NCBI GenBank assembly: GCA_927911235.1
Contig: CAKMOY010000163.1
Location: 1-9,670, forward strand
Origin: an uncultured Moraxella sp.
GTDB taxonomy: Bacteria > Pseudomonadota > Gammaproteobacteria > Pseudomonadales > Moraxellaceae
Length of the DNA stretch: 9,670 nucleotides
Direction of reading: 5' to 3'
Position numbers and translations under genes: made by a program. Below are positions 1 to 5,849 of this stretch, piece by piece (the stretch's first letter is position 1; each line of letters starts with the position of its first letter). The notes beneath the pieces are model-generated. The model saw only the letters and a program-made list of their open reading frames with translations, did not search any database and was not told where the DNA came from.

Positions 1-93
1 AACAAGTACACCGCTTTCGTCCCATCTGCGTAATGTTGAGATAGACACACCTAGTTGTTTTGATGCTTCGTTGATACTAATTAATCTGTTCAT
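1..93 (-). CDS. tnpA: IS607-family transposase TnpA (serine recombinase), N-terminal fragment
   Basis: The minus strand reads ATG at 93 and stays open to the window edge (31 residues, running off the end). The residues include SINEASKQLGVSISTLRRWD, a MerR-like winged helix-turn-helix typical of the N-terminus of IS607-family TnpA, the serine-type transposase that is normally followed by tnpB. The catalytic serine domain would lie beyond the window. No Shine-Dalgarno sequence precedes the ATG; a strong promoter ends only 6 bases upstream, so the mRNA is probably nearly leaderless. IS607 elements have no terminal inverted repeats and make no target duplication, so the exact end cannot be placed; it must lie to the right of 93. 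A MerR-like regulator or excisionase is the alternative, but the REG-type wording of the helix favours IS607. Seen: sequence and frame. Inferred: the element. Confidence 0.78.
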   Translation of the reverse strand, partial: MNRLISINEASKQLGVSISTLRRWDESGVLV

Positions 94-99
94 TTAGAT

Positions 100-128
100 A
101 TTATAAAGTAGATTTGGTTAGATTTCAA
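100..128 (-). promoter_or_regulatory. Sigma70-type promoter of the IS607 transposase, leaderless start
   Basis: On the minus strand TTGAAA (128-123), a 17-base spacer and a perfect TATAAT (105-100) precede the tnpA ATG at 93. Only six bases separate the -10 box from the ATG, so transcription would begin at or next to the start codon. The -35 box lies inside the last codons of the neighbouring secreted-protein gene. Confidence 0.62.
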
Positions 129-324
129 GAAGCAGTTTCAACCCCTTATAATCAAAATTATAATAAAGACCACCTGCACCATGACCTGCTGATACAACAC
201 AAGCACCTTTATTTACTACATCGTCTTTGTTAAATAAATAACAAATTCTTAATTCATCAGCATTTGGACGAGCCATTGCAACTGATGACAATAGAAATAA
301 CCCAAAAAGCAAATAACTTTTCAT
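118..324 (-). CDS. Small secreted protein of unknown function
   Basis: A 68-residue protein with a clear signal peptide: MKSYLLFGLFLLSSVAMA followed by RPNADELRIC. The ATG at 324 is chosen because GGGAG lies five bases upstream; an in-frame GTG at 330 overlaps that ribosome binding site and is unlikely. The mature part is about 50 residues with two cysteines and a glycine-rich stretch (SAGHGAGGLYYNF). It starts nine bases after the SH3b gene stops, so the two are probably one operon. The C-terminus (KGLKLLLEI) ends where the IS607 promoter begins, so the gene may be cut short by the element. I do not recognise the family. Confidence 0.6.
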   Translation of the reverse strand: MKSYLLFGLFLLSSVAMARPNADELRICYLFNKDDVVNKGACVVSAGHGAGGLYYNFDYKGLKLLLEI

Positions 325-333
325 AAACACTCC

Positions 334-816
334 CTATCTATATCGTTTATTGCCACCACTTGTAATACAATACTGACCGCCACGTTTGCCAGTACAGTTA
401 AAAGAACCTGAACAAGGACAAGAACCACCATAACTGTATGATTGTGATTGTCTTGCCGAACTGGTCTGTTTGCTCACTTTCTTTGAACCTGACGAATACT
501 GATTGCTGTGCGAAAAAATATCTCTTGACTGTGAGTATGTTGTAAAAGAGTTATCAATATAACAATCTTCATAATCACACAAATAATTACTAGATACCCA
601 CTTTGGAGCTGTTGGATTATCTGAAATATTTACCCAACTGTTGCTATCAGATTTTTTGTAAATTTCCACAGGCTCGCCACGCTTTAACTGCTCAACTACC
701 TGTCCAGAAATAGGCTCATTTCTAACATTGAGTAAATCTGTATCTACATAAAATGTTTTGGCTTGGGCAACACTTGCCATACAAGCAACAATAACACCAA
801 ACACAAGTCTTTTCAT
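334..816 (-). CDS. Secreted SH3b-domain protein with cysteine-rich C-terminus
   Basis: 160 residues. A signal peptide covers residues 1-19 (cleavage after SVAQA). Residues about 20-80 form a bacterial SH3 (SH3b) domain, with the typical LNVRNEPI at 29-36, VEQLKRGEPVEIY and W(V/K)-containing strands; such domains usually bind peptidoglycan or cell-surface ligands. A Ser/Gln/Tyr-rich low-complexity linker (about 90-130) leads to a C-terminal module with Cys133, 135, 141 and 150 and the ending GGNKRYR. The start at 816 is preferred over an ATG-like frame extension to 846 because the signal peptide begins there and GGAAA lies upstream. It follows the tail chaperone frame by 60 bases and has its own promoter candidate. 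Probably phage- or element-borne cargo (moron) rather than a virion protein; the role is unknown. Confidence 0.82.
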   Translation of the reverse strand: MKRLVFGVIVACMASVAQAKTFYVDTDLLNVRNEPISGQVVEQLKRGEPVEIYKKSDSNSWVNISDNPTAPKWVSSNYLCDYEDCYIDNSFTTYSQSRDIFSHSNQYSSGSKKVSKQTSSARQSQSYSYGGSCPCSGSFNCTGKRGGQYCITSGGNKRYR

Positions 817-841
817 AGCAATTTCCAAGAAATAAAACCGT

Positions 842-871
842 ATCATACACCAAACAGATACAAAATAGCAA
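842..871 (-). promoter_or_regulatory. Putative promoter of the secreted SH3b gene pair
   Basis: On the minus strand TTGCTA (871-866), an 18-base spacer and TATGAT (847-842) lie about 25 bases before the SH3b start codon and just after the tail chaperone frame stops. This would let the two secreted genes be expressed apart from the phage operon. Confidence 0.4.
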
Positions 872-876
872 TGGTT

Positions 877-1206
877 TTAATCCTTATCCTGCAATTTCCC
901 CCACTCATCAAGCCAAATATCATCAATAGCAAACACGCCATTATCAATAACTTCACGGCTTGCCAAAACAGGATAAATATCAAGTACATCAGACACATTT
1001 TGCACCGTAAGCGGTAGCGGTGTAACTGCCATGCCACCAACATAACCACGCCCACGACTTGCCAAATAAAAGGTTTGAATAATACCAAATCCGACATCAT
1101 CACACTCAGGCGGATTTGGCACAGGCTCGCCCAAATAAGCATAAACCTGTTTTTCAAAATCACTTAAATGGCTGTATCGGGCTTCCCACTGCCACCTTTG
1201 GACGGC
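877..1206 (-). CDS. Tail assembly chaperone C-terminal extension (T of G-GT), made by -1 frameshifting
   Basis: This frame has no ATG and no ribosome binding site; the first possible start is a TTG at 1134 without a Shine-Dalgarno sequence. It is open all the way back to the slippery site at 1206-1212 inside the preceding gene. A -1 shift there joins residues 1-142 of the chaperone to 109 residues beginning AVQRWQWEAR and including VPNPPECDDVGFG, giving a fusion of 251 residues. In siphoviruses the long form (lambda gpGT) carries a T domain that recruits the major tail protein to the tape measure during tail assembly. The tape measure gene expected next is absent; a secreted SH3b protein follows instead. 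The length and position right after the major tail protein and chaperone match the pattern. Confidence 0.75.
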   Translation of the reverse strand, partial: AVQRWQWEARYSHLSDFEKQVYAYLGEPVPNPPECDDVGFGIIQTFYLASRGRGYVGGMAVTPLPLTVQNVSDVLDIYPVLASREVIDNGVFAIDDIWLDEWGKLQDKD

Positions 1207-1631
1207 TTTTTTTTGGTGTGTTGGGCTTGTTCGGCAATCTGTTTGGCAATTTGTCCGCTACATTCCAAACACCAATGAAAAAACGCCATAGGGTCATCAA
1301 CACTTGCCGATAAGAGTGTAAAATTTTCACCATTGATAGGCAATTTTTCGCCATTTTCATTTTCCACATTCCAATCCGCTACCAAATGCGAGCCAACCGC
1401 AAACAATAAAGCTTCATCAGGCGTCAATTCGTCATCATCAATATCACCAATGGTTTGGGCATTCAACGGCGTATCGGTCGCACTTTTTTGATTGATAATG
1501 CCATACGCTCGCTGGAATTTGGGATTGGCAAGCGATTTGAACGAAATTTTTAAATCATCATTGTAAGCAAATTCTTTGGTAGTTTCTTTGTGAAGTTCGG
1601 TTAAGTCGGTTTTCTTTAGAATAAATGCCAT
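1164..1631 (-). CDS. Phage tail assembly chaperone (gpG-like, short form)
   Basis: 155 residues starting MAFILKKTDLTELHKETTKE, with AAGG upstream of the ATG and 15 bases after the major tail protein gene. An acidic middle (IGDIDDDELTPDEALL) precedes a helical C-terminal part (FFHWCLECSGQIAKQIAEQ) and a Lys/Gly-rich tail. Family proteins bind the tape measure and help it assemble with tail tube subunits; they are called by position and by a frameshift near the 3' end, both seen here. The slippery site lies at codons 140-142, so most ribosomes should finish this form and a minority the 251-residue form. No sequence motif alone would identify it; context is the strongest support. Confidence 0.75.
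   Translation of the reverse strand: MAFILKKTDLTELHKETTKEFAYNDDLKISFKSLANPKFQRAYGIINQKSATDTPLNAQTIGDIDDDELTPDEALLFAVGSHLVADWNVENENGEKLPINGENFTLLSASVDDPMAFFHWCLECSGQIAKQIAEQAQHTKKKPSKGGSGKPDTAI
1206..1212 (-). promoter_or_regulatory. -1 programmed ribosomal frameshift site, A AAA AAG
   Basis: A run of eight A on the minus strand (1214-1207) followed by G gives codons AAA AAA AAG at residues 140-142, i.e. the heptamer A AAA AAG in exactly the right phase. Directly downstream, GCCGTC and GGTGGC (1206-1191) can pair around a CAAA loop with two G-U pairs; this is close for a stimulator, but possible. Confidence 0.75.
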
Positions 1632-1646
1632 AATTTTTTACCTTGA

Positions 1647-2555
1647 TTAAACAATAGTTCTGATTAAAGTCGGTGCAATTTCAACCACCGTATAATTGAG
1701 TTGTGCTTTTAAAATATCATTTGCACCACCGCTCGGAATATCACCACTGACCTGTGCTTTGGGAATGGCAAGCGTGTATTTTGAGCCGTCCGTAAACGCA
1801 ATCACCGCACTAATGGCAATCGTTGCCCCTGTCAGCTGTTTATTGACAATGCTTTGGGCTTTTTGGCTATATGCCAGTGTCAAACTGCCTGACATATTCG
1901 CCATCATTTCCAAATTTTTTGCCCCATACAGCCCTGCACCTATACAGTTTTGCCGTTCCATGCCGTTATCAAGCTCAAAGTTAAAATCAGTAACGCACGC
2001 AATACCCTTCAAGTTTTCGCTATCAATGGTAATGCTTTCAACGCTAATGGTGCTTGCTTTTGGCTCGGTTTTGGACACAGTGGGCGATACGGCGAAAGCG
2101 TCCGTGCCTGTTTGATAGCCTGACCCCATAAAGCCAAAAGTCATGCCAATAAAGCCACTTTCGGGAATGGATAGCGACAATTTATTAACCGCCATGCCTG
2201 CAAAATAATGATATTGCCCAATGTCTGCATATTTCTTTTCAATGGCAAATAGTTTTTGCGTATTGCCCCCAAAGGTTAAAACATTATCATCCCACGCATT
2301 GAATGCCACCGCCTCTAGCAAATCATCATATGTAGATTTGATAAATTCCACTTCCACATCGCCTTCGGCATTGGCAGATGTTGGCATTCCTGCGGTTTTG
2401 ATACGACTATCATTAATGGTTTCGCTATCGGTCAATTCCACCGTATGATTTAAACTGTCCGATTTTCTAGGCAAGGTTTTCCAACCTGTTAATGGTTTAA
2501 CCGCCACATCGGTTTGCGGTGCGTAAGTTAGCACCACTTTATTACCACGAGACAT
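1647..2555 (-). CDS. Phage major tail tube protein
   Basis: 302 residues with AAGGAG five bases before the ATG; the stop of the gene before it overlaps this ribosome binding site, typical of a tightly packed operon. The start (MSRGNKVVLTYAPQTDVAVK) resembles tail tube proteins, which begin with a short arm and then a beta-sandwich. Strongly beta-forming, Gly/Thr/Ser-rich text follows, including TINDSRIKTAGMPTSANAEG near residues 45-65 and ESGFIGMTFGFMGSGY further on; this layout is common in the tail tube families of lambdoid siphoviruses. Position between the tail terminator-like gene and the chaperone agrees. It would polymerise into the tail tube around the tape measure. Length is intact, with no sign of damage. 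Confidence 0.82.
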   Translation of the reverse strand: MSRGNKVVLTYAPQTDVAVKPLTGWKTLPRKSDSLNHTVELTDSETINDSRIKTAGMPTSANAEGDVEVEFIKSTYDDLLEAVAFNAWDDNVLTFGGNTQKLFAIEKKYADIGQYHYFAGMAVNKLSLSIPESGFIGMTFGFMGSGYQTGTDAFAVSPTVSKTEPKASTISVESITIDSENLKGIACVTDFNFELDNGMERQNCIGAGLYGAKNLEMMANMSGSLTLAYSQKAQSIVNKQLTGATIAISAVIAFTDGSKYTLAIPKAQVSGDIPSGGANDILKAQLNYTVVEIAPTLIRTIV

Positions 2556-2564
2556 AATTTCTCC

Positions 2565-2954
2565 TTAATTGTATCTGTAGGGAATAGATACATTGTATTG
2601 ACAAAATCCATTATCAACACCAACAAAAACAATACTAGGCGTTAATAACTCTAAATTCTCTTGTGAAAAATAGGCAAAATGTTTCGCCAATTCATCACAA
2701 CTTTGTTTAATCTTTGCTGTGCCTGTGTTTTCACGGTCAAATACTTGGATAATCAGCGTACCAATTTCACGAGTACACGGTTTTTCATTGATACACGCTA
2801 CCGTATTCACGCCACCCACAATATTGACACGACACCAAATGCCTGTTGTCGGTGGTGTAAAATTGTGATTAACTCTTGCGACTTTTGTTTTGTCAAAATT
2901 TGGCAAGGTCAATAAATGCGACATGATGATTTTTTCAATGGTTAAACTGTTCAT
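2565..2954 (-). CDS. Phage tail terminator-like protein (gpU/DUF4128-type)
   Basis: 129 residues. The ATG at 2954 has AAGG six bases upstream; the internal Met at residue 11 is less likely because it lacks a site. The pattern is a short alpha/beta protein: an N-terminal helix (LTIEKIIMSHLL), a strand-rich centre with CRVNIVGGVNTVACINEKPC and a GTLIIQVFDREN strand, a helix (IKQSCDELAKHF) and a final strand (YNVSIPYRYN). This arrangement, and a place directly before the major tail protein, fits terminators that cap the tail tube and join it to the neck. Its ribosome binding site abuts and partly overlaps the -35 box of the opposite-strand higBA promoter, so binding of RNA polymerase or HigA there could affect its expression. 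Confidence 0.68.
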   Translation of the reverse strand: MNSLTIEKIIMSHLLTLPNFDKTKVARVNHNFTPPTTGIWCRVNIVGGVNTVACINEKPCTREIGTLIIQVFDRENTGTAKIKQSCDELAKHFAYFSQENLELLTPSIVFVGVDNGFCQYNVSIPYRYN

Positions 2955-2962
2955 TGTTTACC

Positions 2963-2991
2963 TTGACAAGTTCCCAAAAAGGGAATAAACT
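2963..2991 (+). promoter_or_regulatory. higBA promoter with palindromic operator in the spacer
   Basis: TTGACA (2963-2968), a spacer of exactly 17 bases and TAAACT (2986-2991). The spacer contains a perfect inverted repeat, TTCCC (2971-2975), five A, GGGAA (2981-2985), well placed as the autorepression site for the HigA antitoxin or HigBA complex. Transcription would begin near 2998, leaving a leader of about 20 bases. The operator assignment is inference. Confidence 0.75.
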
Positions 2992-3018
2992 ACAAAAAAT
3001 ATAAATTGAGTAATACCT

Positions 3019-3321
3019 GTGAGAATAATTGCCAAACGTACCCTTGTACAATTTTATCAAAGCCATGCCGACGCCAAAAATCCCTTGATTGCTTGGCATG
3101 ATATGGCAGAACAAGCGAATTGGCAAACACCTCAAGATATTAAAAACGAATTTGCCCATGCCAGTTTTGTTGGTGATAACCGCGTAGTATTTAACATTGG
3201 TGGTAACAAATACCGTTTAGTTGTTGCCATTGCCTACCAAATCGGTGTTGTTTGGATAAAATTTATTGGTACACACGCCGAATATGACAACATAGACGTG
3301 GAGACTGTCAATGACTATTAA
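3019..3321 (+). CDS. higB: HigB-family mRNA-cleaving toxin
   Basis: 100 residues from a GTG start. The C-terminal half carries the family signature: VVFNIGGNKYRLVVAI (57-72) and the strand VWIKFIGTHAEYDNI (78-92). HigB toxins have a RelE-type fold and cut mRNA, usually on the ribosome; the antitoxin is made from the same operon. The length is normal for the HigB family (PF09907). Toxin-first order and overlap with the antitoxin gene by 11 bases are typical for higBA. The start is weakly supported by a poor ribosome binding site, but no better in-frame start exists. The gene lies on the strand opposite to the surrounding phage genes, in the gap between the neck and tail terminator-like genes. 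Confidence 0.88.
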   Translation: MRIIAKRTLVQFYQSHADAKNPLIAWHDMAEQANWQTPQDIKNEFAHASFVGDNRVVFNIGGNKYRLVVAIAYQIGVVWIKFIGTHAEYDNIDVETVNDY

Positions 3322-3661
3322 ACCTATCCGCAATGATGATGATTTAACCCAAGCCTTTATTGCGTTAGAAGCCGTATTTTTTGCCGAAAATGGCACAGAA
3401 CAAGCAGATGAACGAGATATTTTGCTTGCTTTGATTGAAAATTATGAAAGCAAACACTATCCAATCCCACACGCTGACCCTATTAGTGCCATTCATTTTG
3501 CAATGGAACAAAAAGGGTTAAGCCGTGATGAGCTTGTCCCTTATTTGGGTGTAAAAAGCAAAATATCAGAAATTTTAAACGGTAAACGCAAGCTAAGTTT
3601 AACCATGATAAAAAAACTCCATCAAGGCTTAAATATCCCTTATGCAAGTTTGTTAGCTTAA
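3311..3661 (+). CDS. higA: HigA-family antitoxin, helix-turn-helix protein
   Basis: 116 residues; ATG at 3311 overlaps the toxin stop, with GGAG seven bases upstream, indicating translational coupling. Residues about 60-110 form the helix-turn-helix, with AIHFAMEQKGLSRDELVPYL and then SKISEILNGKRKLSLTMIKK, the classic HigA/xre-like pattern; the N-terminal half is acidic and would mask the toxin. It is expected to bind HigB and to repress the promoter by binding the inverted repeat there. Its stop (3659-3661) overlaps the stop of the converging phage neck gene (3653-3655), so the two transcripts collide tail to tail. Confidence 0.88.
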   Translation: MTIKPIRNDDDLTQAFIALEAVFFAENGTEQADERDILLALIENYESKHYPIPHADPISAIHFAMEQKGLSRDELVPYLGVKSKISEILNGKRKLSLTMIKKLHQGLNIPYASLLA

Positions 3662-4000
3662 ATTTACTGCACTATTAAACGCATTTTGATAAACGCCTGT
3701 TGGAGCTTGTCCAGAATGCCCTTGTTCAAGCCTTAACGCATAGGGTAAGTTATTTTGTATATACACCGTTGGGAAAGTCCCTTGTGGCGGTAATTGTATG
3801 CCATGTCCACCATTTTCACCAAAAACAGCATAACTAGGCGTATTAAAGCTGGTATGGTGATTGTTTTTATACCGCCCTGTAGCAACAGGGCTTAATGCAA
3901 CTAGATGATTACCAATATTGGTAATCAAGCCACGATATTTACGCTCAAAATCTTGCTCTACCACATTGGCAAATAAATCAGGTGGTGTTATCCACTCCAT
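3653..4000 (-). CDS. HK97 gp10-like neck or tail completion protein
   Basis: 115 residues. The central segment reads ALSPVATGRYKNNHHTSF, the 'SP..TG.yk.s' pattern at the heart of the HK97 gp10 / Mu gpG-like neck protein family, and is followed by IQNNLPYALRLEQGHSGQAP and GVYQNAF, also family-typical (helix, aromatic patch, Y-x-N-x-F ending). Such proteins sit at the head-tail joint or cap the tail. It follows the adaptor-like gene at a 14-base gap, with only a weak GAGAG site upstream of the ATG. Its stop converges with that of higA on the other strand. No damage is visible. Confidence 0.78.
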   Translation of the reverse strand: MEWITPPDLFANVVEQDFERKYRGLITNIGNHLVALSPVATGRYKNNHHTSFNTPSYAVFGENGGHGIQLPPQGTFPTVYIQNNLPYALRLEQGHSGQAPTGVYQNAFNSAVNLS

Positions 4001-4014
4001 AACGCACTCTCTTT

Positions 4015-4377
4015 TTAAGTCTTTCTTAATTGCATGGTAAAGCTAACATCGGCAGGGTCTTTTTTGACTGATACCACTTGATAATCGTTAATCACATCAT
4101 CAACGGCTGGCGTGTCGGTGGTTTCTGATTGCAAACAAATTAATTTCACATCATTTTGTAAAATCGTCTTTCCGTCCGTCTCAATAGCTTGATAACCGCC
4201 AAACACGCCGCGCCCTTGATAGGTTTTGGTTTGTGTGTCATTTGTGCCATTGATAAGCCAATCATCATCATTTTGCACAGCAATAGTGCGAACGCCTGTA
4301 AAATCTTGTACAGCGTCCGCCAAATCGCTATCAAAAGCCGATTTGATATCGCTGTCAATTTCGTTTTTTAAGCCCAT
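4015..4377 (-). CDS. Probable phage head-tail joining or stopper protein
   Basis: 120 residues, starting one base after the stop of the gene before it, with AAGGGG upstream of the ATG; the two are translationally coupled. An acidic helical N-terminus (IDSDIKSAFDSDLADAV) is followed by a beta-rich body ending in VSFTMQLRKT. Position between the connector-like protein and the gp10-like neck protein, plus length, matches the head closure or stopper slot of siphovirus heads; similar genes in related phages are often misnamed. The family is assigned by context rather than by a motif I can point to. Confidence 0.55.
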   Translation of the reverse strand: MGLKNEIDSDIKSAFDSDLADAVQDFTGVRTIAVQNDDDWLINGTNDTQTKTYQGRGVFGGYQAIETDGKTILQNDVKLICLQSETTDTPAVDDVINDYQVVSVKKDPADVSFTMQLRKT

Positions 4378-4378
4378 T

Positions 4379-4753
4379 TTAGCCCCTTGTCACCGCCACA
4401 CCGACAAAACCGCCAAATTTCACAATATACGGCTCCATGAGTGCCAACGCTATCATCTCGTGTTGCCCCATTGCACGGTCTTTATCAAGAGCGGAAAAAG
4501 TTTTACTACTAGACACATCACCTGCCTTAACCGATTTACTAACCGCCACCGTTTCGGCTCGCCCTTGCAACAATTCGCCCTTGATAAAACCTTGTGCCAG
4601 CTCCACGCCTGCTTGTTTAATGGCTTGCGGTATTTTGCCTACCCAATGTAATTTTTTAGCGGACAAATAGCCATTGACAATTAACAAAATTCTTTGTTTT
4701 TCGCTGTCGTTTTCGCCTGTAAACACGCTGTCAATGTCTGATAATTCAAGCAT
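4379..4753 (-). CDS. Probable phage head-tail connector protein
   Basis: 124 residues beginning MLELSDIDSVFTGENDSEKQ. This start is chosen because the preceding small gene ends three bases before it (overlapping stop/start context, TAG-T-ATG) and the 14 extra residues available upstream look like translated leader. The body is mostly helical (QRILLIVNGYLSAKKL, AIKQAGVELAQGFIKGELL) with a hydrophobic C-terminus (YIVKFGGFVGVAVTRG). Helical proteins of this length between capsid and neck genes are usually gp6/adaptor-type connectors that bridge portal and tail. Assigned by position and shape; no diagnostic residue. Intact. Confidence 0.55.
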   Translation of the reverse strand: MLELSDIDSVFTGENDSEKQRILLIVNGYLSAKKLHWVGKIPQAIKQAGVELAQGFIKGELLQGRAETVAVSKSVKAGDVSSSKTFSALDKDRAMGQHEMIALALMEPYIVKFGGFVGVAVTRG

Positions 4754-4754
4754 A

Positions 4755-4898
4755 CTACCACCATTTGATTGCATTGATAAACCCACCCAACACAAAAATG
4801 GTTAGGCAAATCACAAGCCAATTGACTAAAAATCGTACTTTTGGCGAATTTTCGTATTTTTCTAGCATTGTAGTCACCATTGCAATCACTTCATTCAT
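4755..4898 (-). CDS. 47-residue single-pass membrane protein, unknown
   Basis: A small frame starting at ATG 4898: MNEVIAMVTTMLEKYENSPK, then a membrane helix from about residue 23 (FLVNWLVICLTIFVLGGF), ending IKWW. Its stop is one base short of the next gene's ATG, so it is likely coupled to the connector gene. It has no clear Shine-Dalgarno sequence; TATTAT lies five bases before its ATG, so a leaderless start is possible. Topology suggests a short membrane protein, possibly phage cargo. No family recognised. Confidence 0.5.
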   Translation of the reverse strand: MNEVIAMVTTMLEKYENSPKVRFLVNWLVICLTIFVLGGFINAIKWW

Positions 4899-4937
4899 TT
4901 GTTATAATAACTGCGTAATCTCACTAAATTACAAATA

Positions 4938-4969
4938 AAAAACCCAAACTCGCCAAAGTTTGGGTTTTT
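4938..4969. terminator. Strong bidirectional intrinsic terminator
   Basis: Perfect 13-base arms (4938-4950 and 4957-4969, core ACCCAAACT and AGTTTGGGT) around a six-base loop CGCCAA, flanked by A tracts on one side and T tracts on the other, so it can act both ways. It follows the stop of the membrane-protein gene by 12 bases and lies inside the phage operon. Confidence 0.88.
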
Positions 4970-4981
4970 GTTTTTTAAGGA

Positions 4982-5353
4982 TTAAAACCAACCAGATGTC
5001 ATCAATGCGTAACCAAATGCCAACAATACAAGCAAACTAAACATTATTGTCCAAAACAAGGGGAACTCCTCTTCTGTCCACATTTTATACGCCATCAGTC
5101 CACCCCATAAAGTTGGGAACATTACCTTAGTTAGCTCCCAACCTTCGGTTTTTCTAAATGGATTTTGATATTGCCGAGCAAAAAACGGATTATAATCATT
5201 TGGGTCACTTGCAAACCAAAATATCGTAACCGTTGCAATTATCCACGCAACCACAGCAAGCCAATAAAGAGTAGGTCTTGGCAACTCTTTAATCCATTTT
5301 CCTATGGTGTTATCCAGTATGGTTTCAACAATTTTACTTACAATATGTGACAT
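4982..5353 (-). CDS. Membrane cargo protein of unknown function (moron-like)
   Basis: 123 residues; ATG at 5353 with GGAG six bases upstream. An in-frame TTG at 5365 overlaps that site and is rejected. An amphipathic N-terminus (SHIVSKIVETILDNTIGKWI) is followed by membrane segments at about 28-47 (YWLAVVAWIIATVTIFWF), a short one around 77-90 and one at 98-119 (FWTIMFSLLVLLAFGYALM). A polar loop of roughly 25 residues (SDPNDYNPFFARQYQNPF) lies between. The gene has its own promoter candidate and a strong terminator, the hallmark of a phage moron expressed in the lysogen. No family recognised; a role in the envelope, e.g. superinfection exclusion, is only a guess. Confidence 0.72.
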   Translation of the reverse strand: MSHIVSKIVETILDNTIGKWIKELPRPTLYWLAVVAWIIATVTIFWFASDPNDYNPFFARQYQNPFRKTEGWELTKVMFPTLWGGLMAYKMWTEEEFPLFWTIMFSLLVLLAFGYALMTSGWF

Positions 5354-5383
5354 ATTAATCTCCAAAAAGAGCGACGCTAAAAT

Positions 5384-5412
5384 AGCATAGCCCTTTTTAG
5401 TTGAGATTACAA
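5384..5412 (-). promoter_or_regulatory. Putative promoter of the membrane cargo gene
   Basis: On the minus strand TTGTAA (5412-5407), a 17-base spacer and TATGCT (5389-5384) lie about 30 bases upstream of the ATG. TTGTAA is also the final codon and stop of the truncated gene before it. Confidence 0.45.
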
Positions 5413-5595
5413 GCCCATTAATGCAATTTGTAATGGTGAACGCCAGTTAGCACGAGCTTTATTAATACAAAGCAGTAAACGGCGGTCTTTTTGGCTGTAT
5501 TTAATCCAACTATCATAGAATACTTGGGCGATTTCAGCATATTTATTAACCTTATCAATTGTTTCTTTGTCAAAAAACAAAACTCTTTGATAAAA
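5407..5595 (-). pseudogene. 3' remnant of a gene related to the frameshifted cargo gene at 5846-6258
   Basis: The frame is open for 62 residues after an in-frame stop and has no ATG; the first candidate start is a TTG near 5583 with no ribosome binding site. The residues KARANWRSPLQIALMGL at the end match QARRNWRSKIQIELMGL of the next gene to the right, and DRRLLLCIN matches NRRFVACLY. The underlying DNA is also visibly similar around both stops. So this is a duplicated or shuffled copy that lost its 5' part, the break lying near 5595. The family is unknown to me. Confidence 0.6.
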
Positions 5596-5684
5596 TTATT
5601 TTTCGCGATTTAAAAATGTGCTAAAATTATCTTAAAATAGTTGAATTTTTAAGGTTTTGCTTTTAGTTAATTTGGGAAAAGAAA

Positions 5685-5849
5685 ATGGCATTTTTTACCA
5701 CTTGGATAGTTCCTATTATTTGTTTGGGCTTGGCATATTATTTTTACCACAACCCAGTAGATGATAAAAATCCGCTGATTTATGCGTTACTTCTTGTCAT
5801 TTGTCTAGGTCTAAAACTGGCAAACTTTGCTCAAATCATCACAGATTAA
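5685..5849 (+). CDS. 54-residue two-helix membrane protein, unknown
   Basis: ATG at 5685 begins MAFFTTWIVPIICLGLAYYF; a short polar linker (YHNPVDDKNP) and a second hydrophobic helix (LIYALLLVICLGLKLANF) follow, ending QIITD. GGGA and GAAA lie upstream of the start, a weak ribosome binding site. It is the only plus-strand gene of the island and its stop overlaps by two bases the stop of the converging cargo gene. Candidate -10 boxes (TAAAAT, repeated) lie about 50-65 bases upstream. The hairpin-like two-helix topology is common in small holin, toxin or phage membrane proteins, but there is no family match I can name. Confidence 0.5.
   Translation: MAFFTTWIVPIICLGLAYYFYHNPVDDKNPLIYALLLVICLGLKLANFAQIITD

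Noticed and set aside
843..1163. A minus-strand frame of 106 codons overlapping the chaperone extension
   Set aside because: The alternative frame joins the slippery site in the correct -1 phase and has phage-like residues; this one has biased Leu/Met/Ile text typical of a shifted reading.
1696..2115. A long plus-strand open frame of 139 codons opposite the major tail protein
   Set aside because: It is antiparallel to a well-supported phage gene, lacks a ribosome binding site and has low-complexity hydrophobic text; a shadow.
4226..4651. A plus-strand open frame of 141 codons opposite the head-tail joining and connector genes
   Set aside because: It spans two coupled minus-strand genes and their junction, has no start signal and no family look; a shadow.
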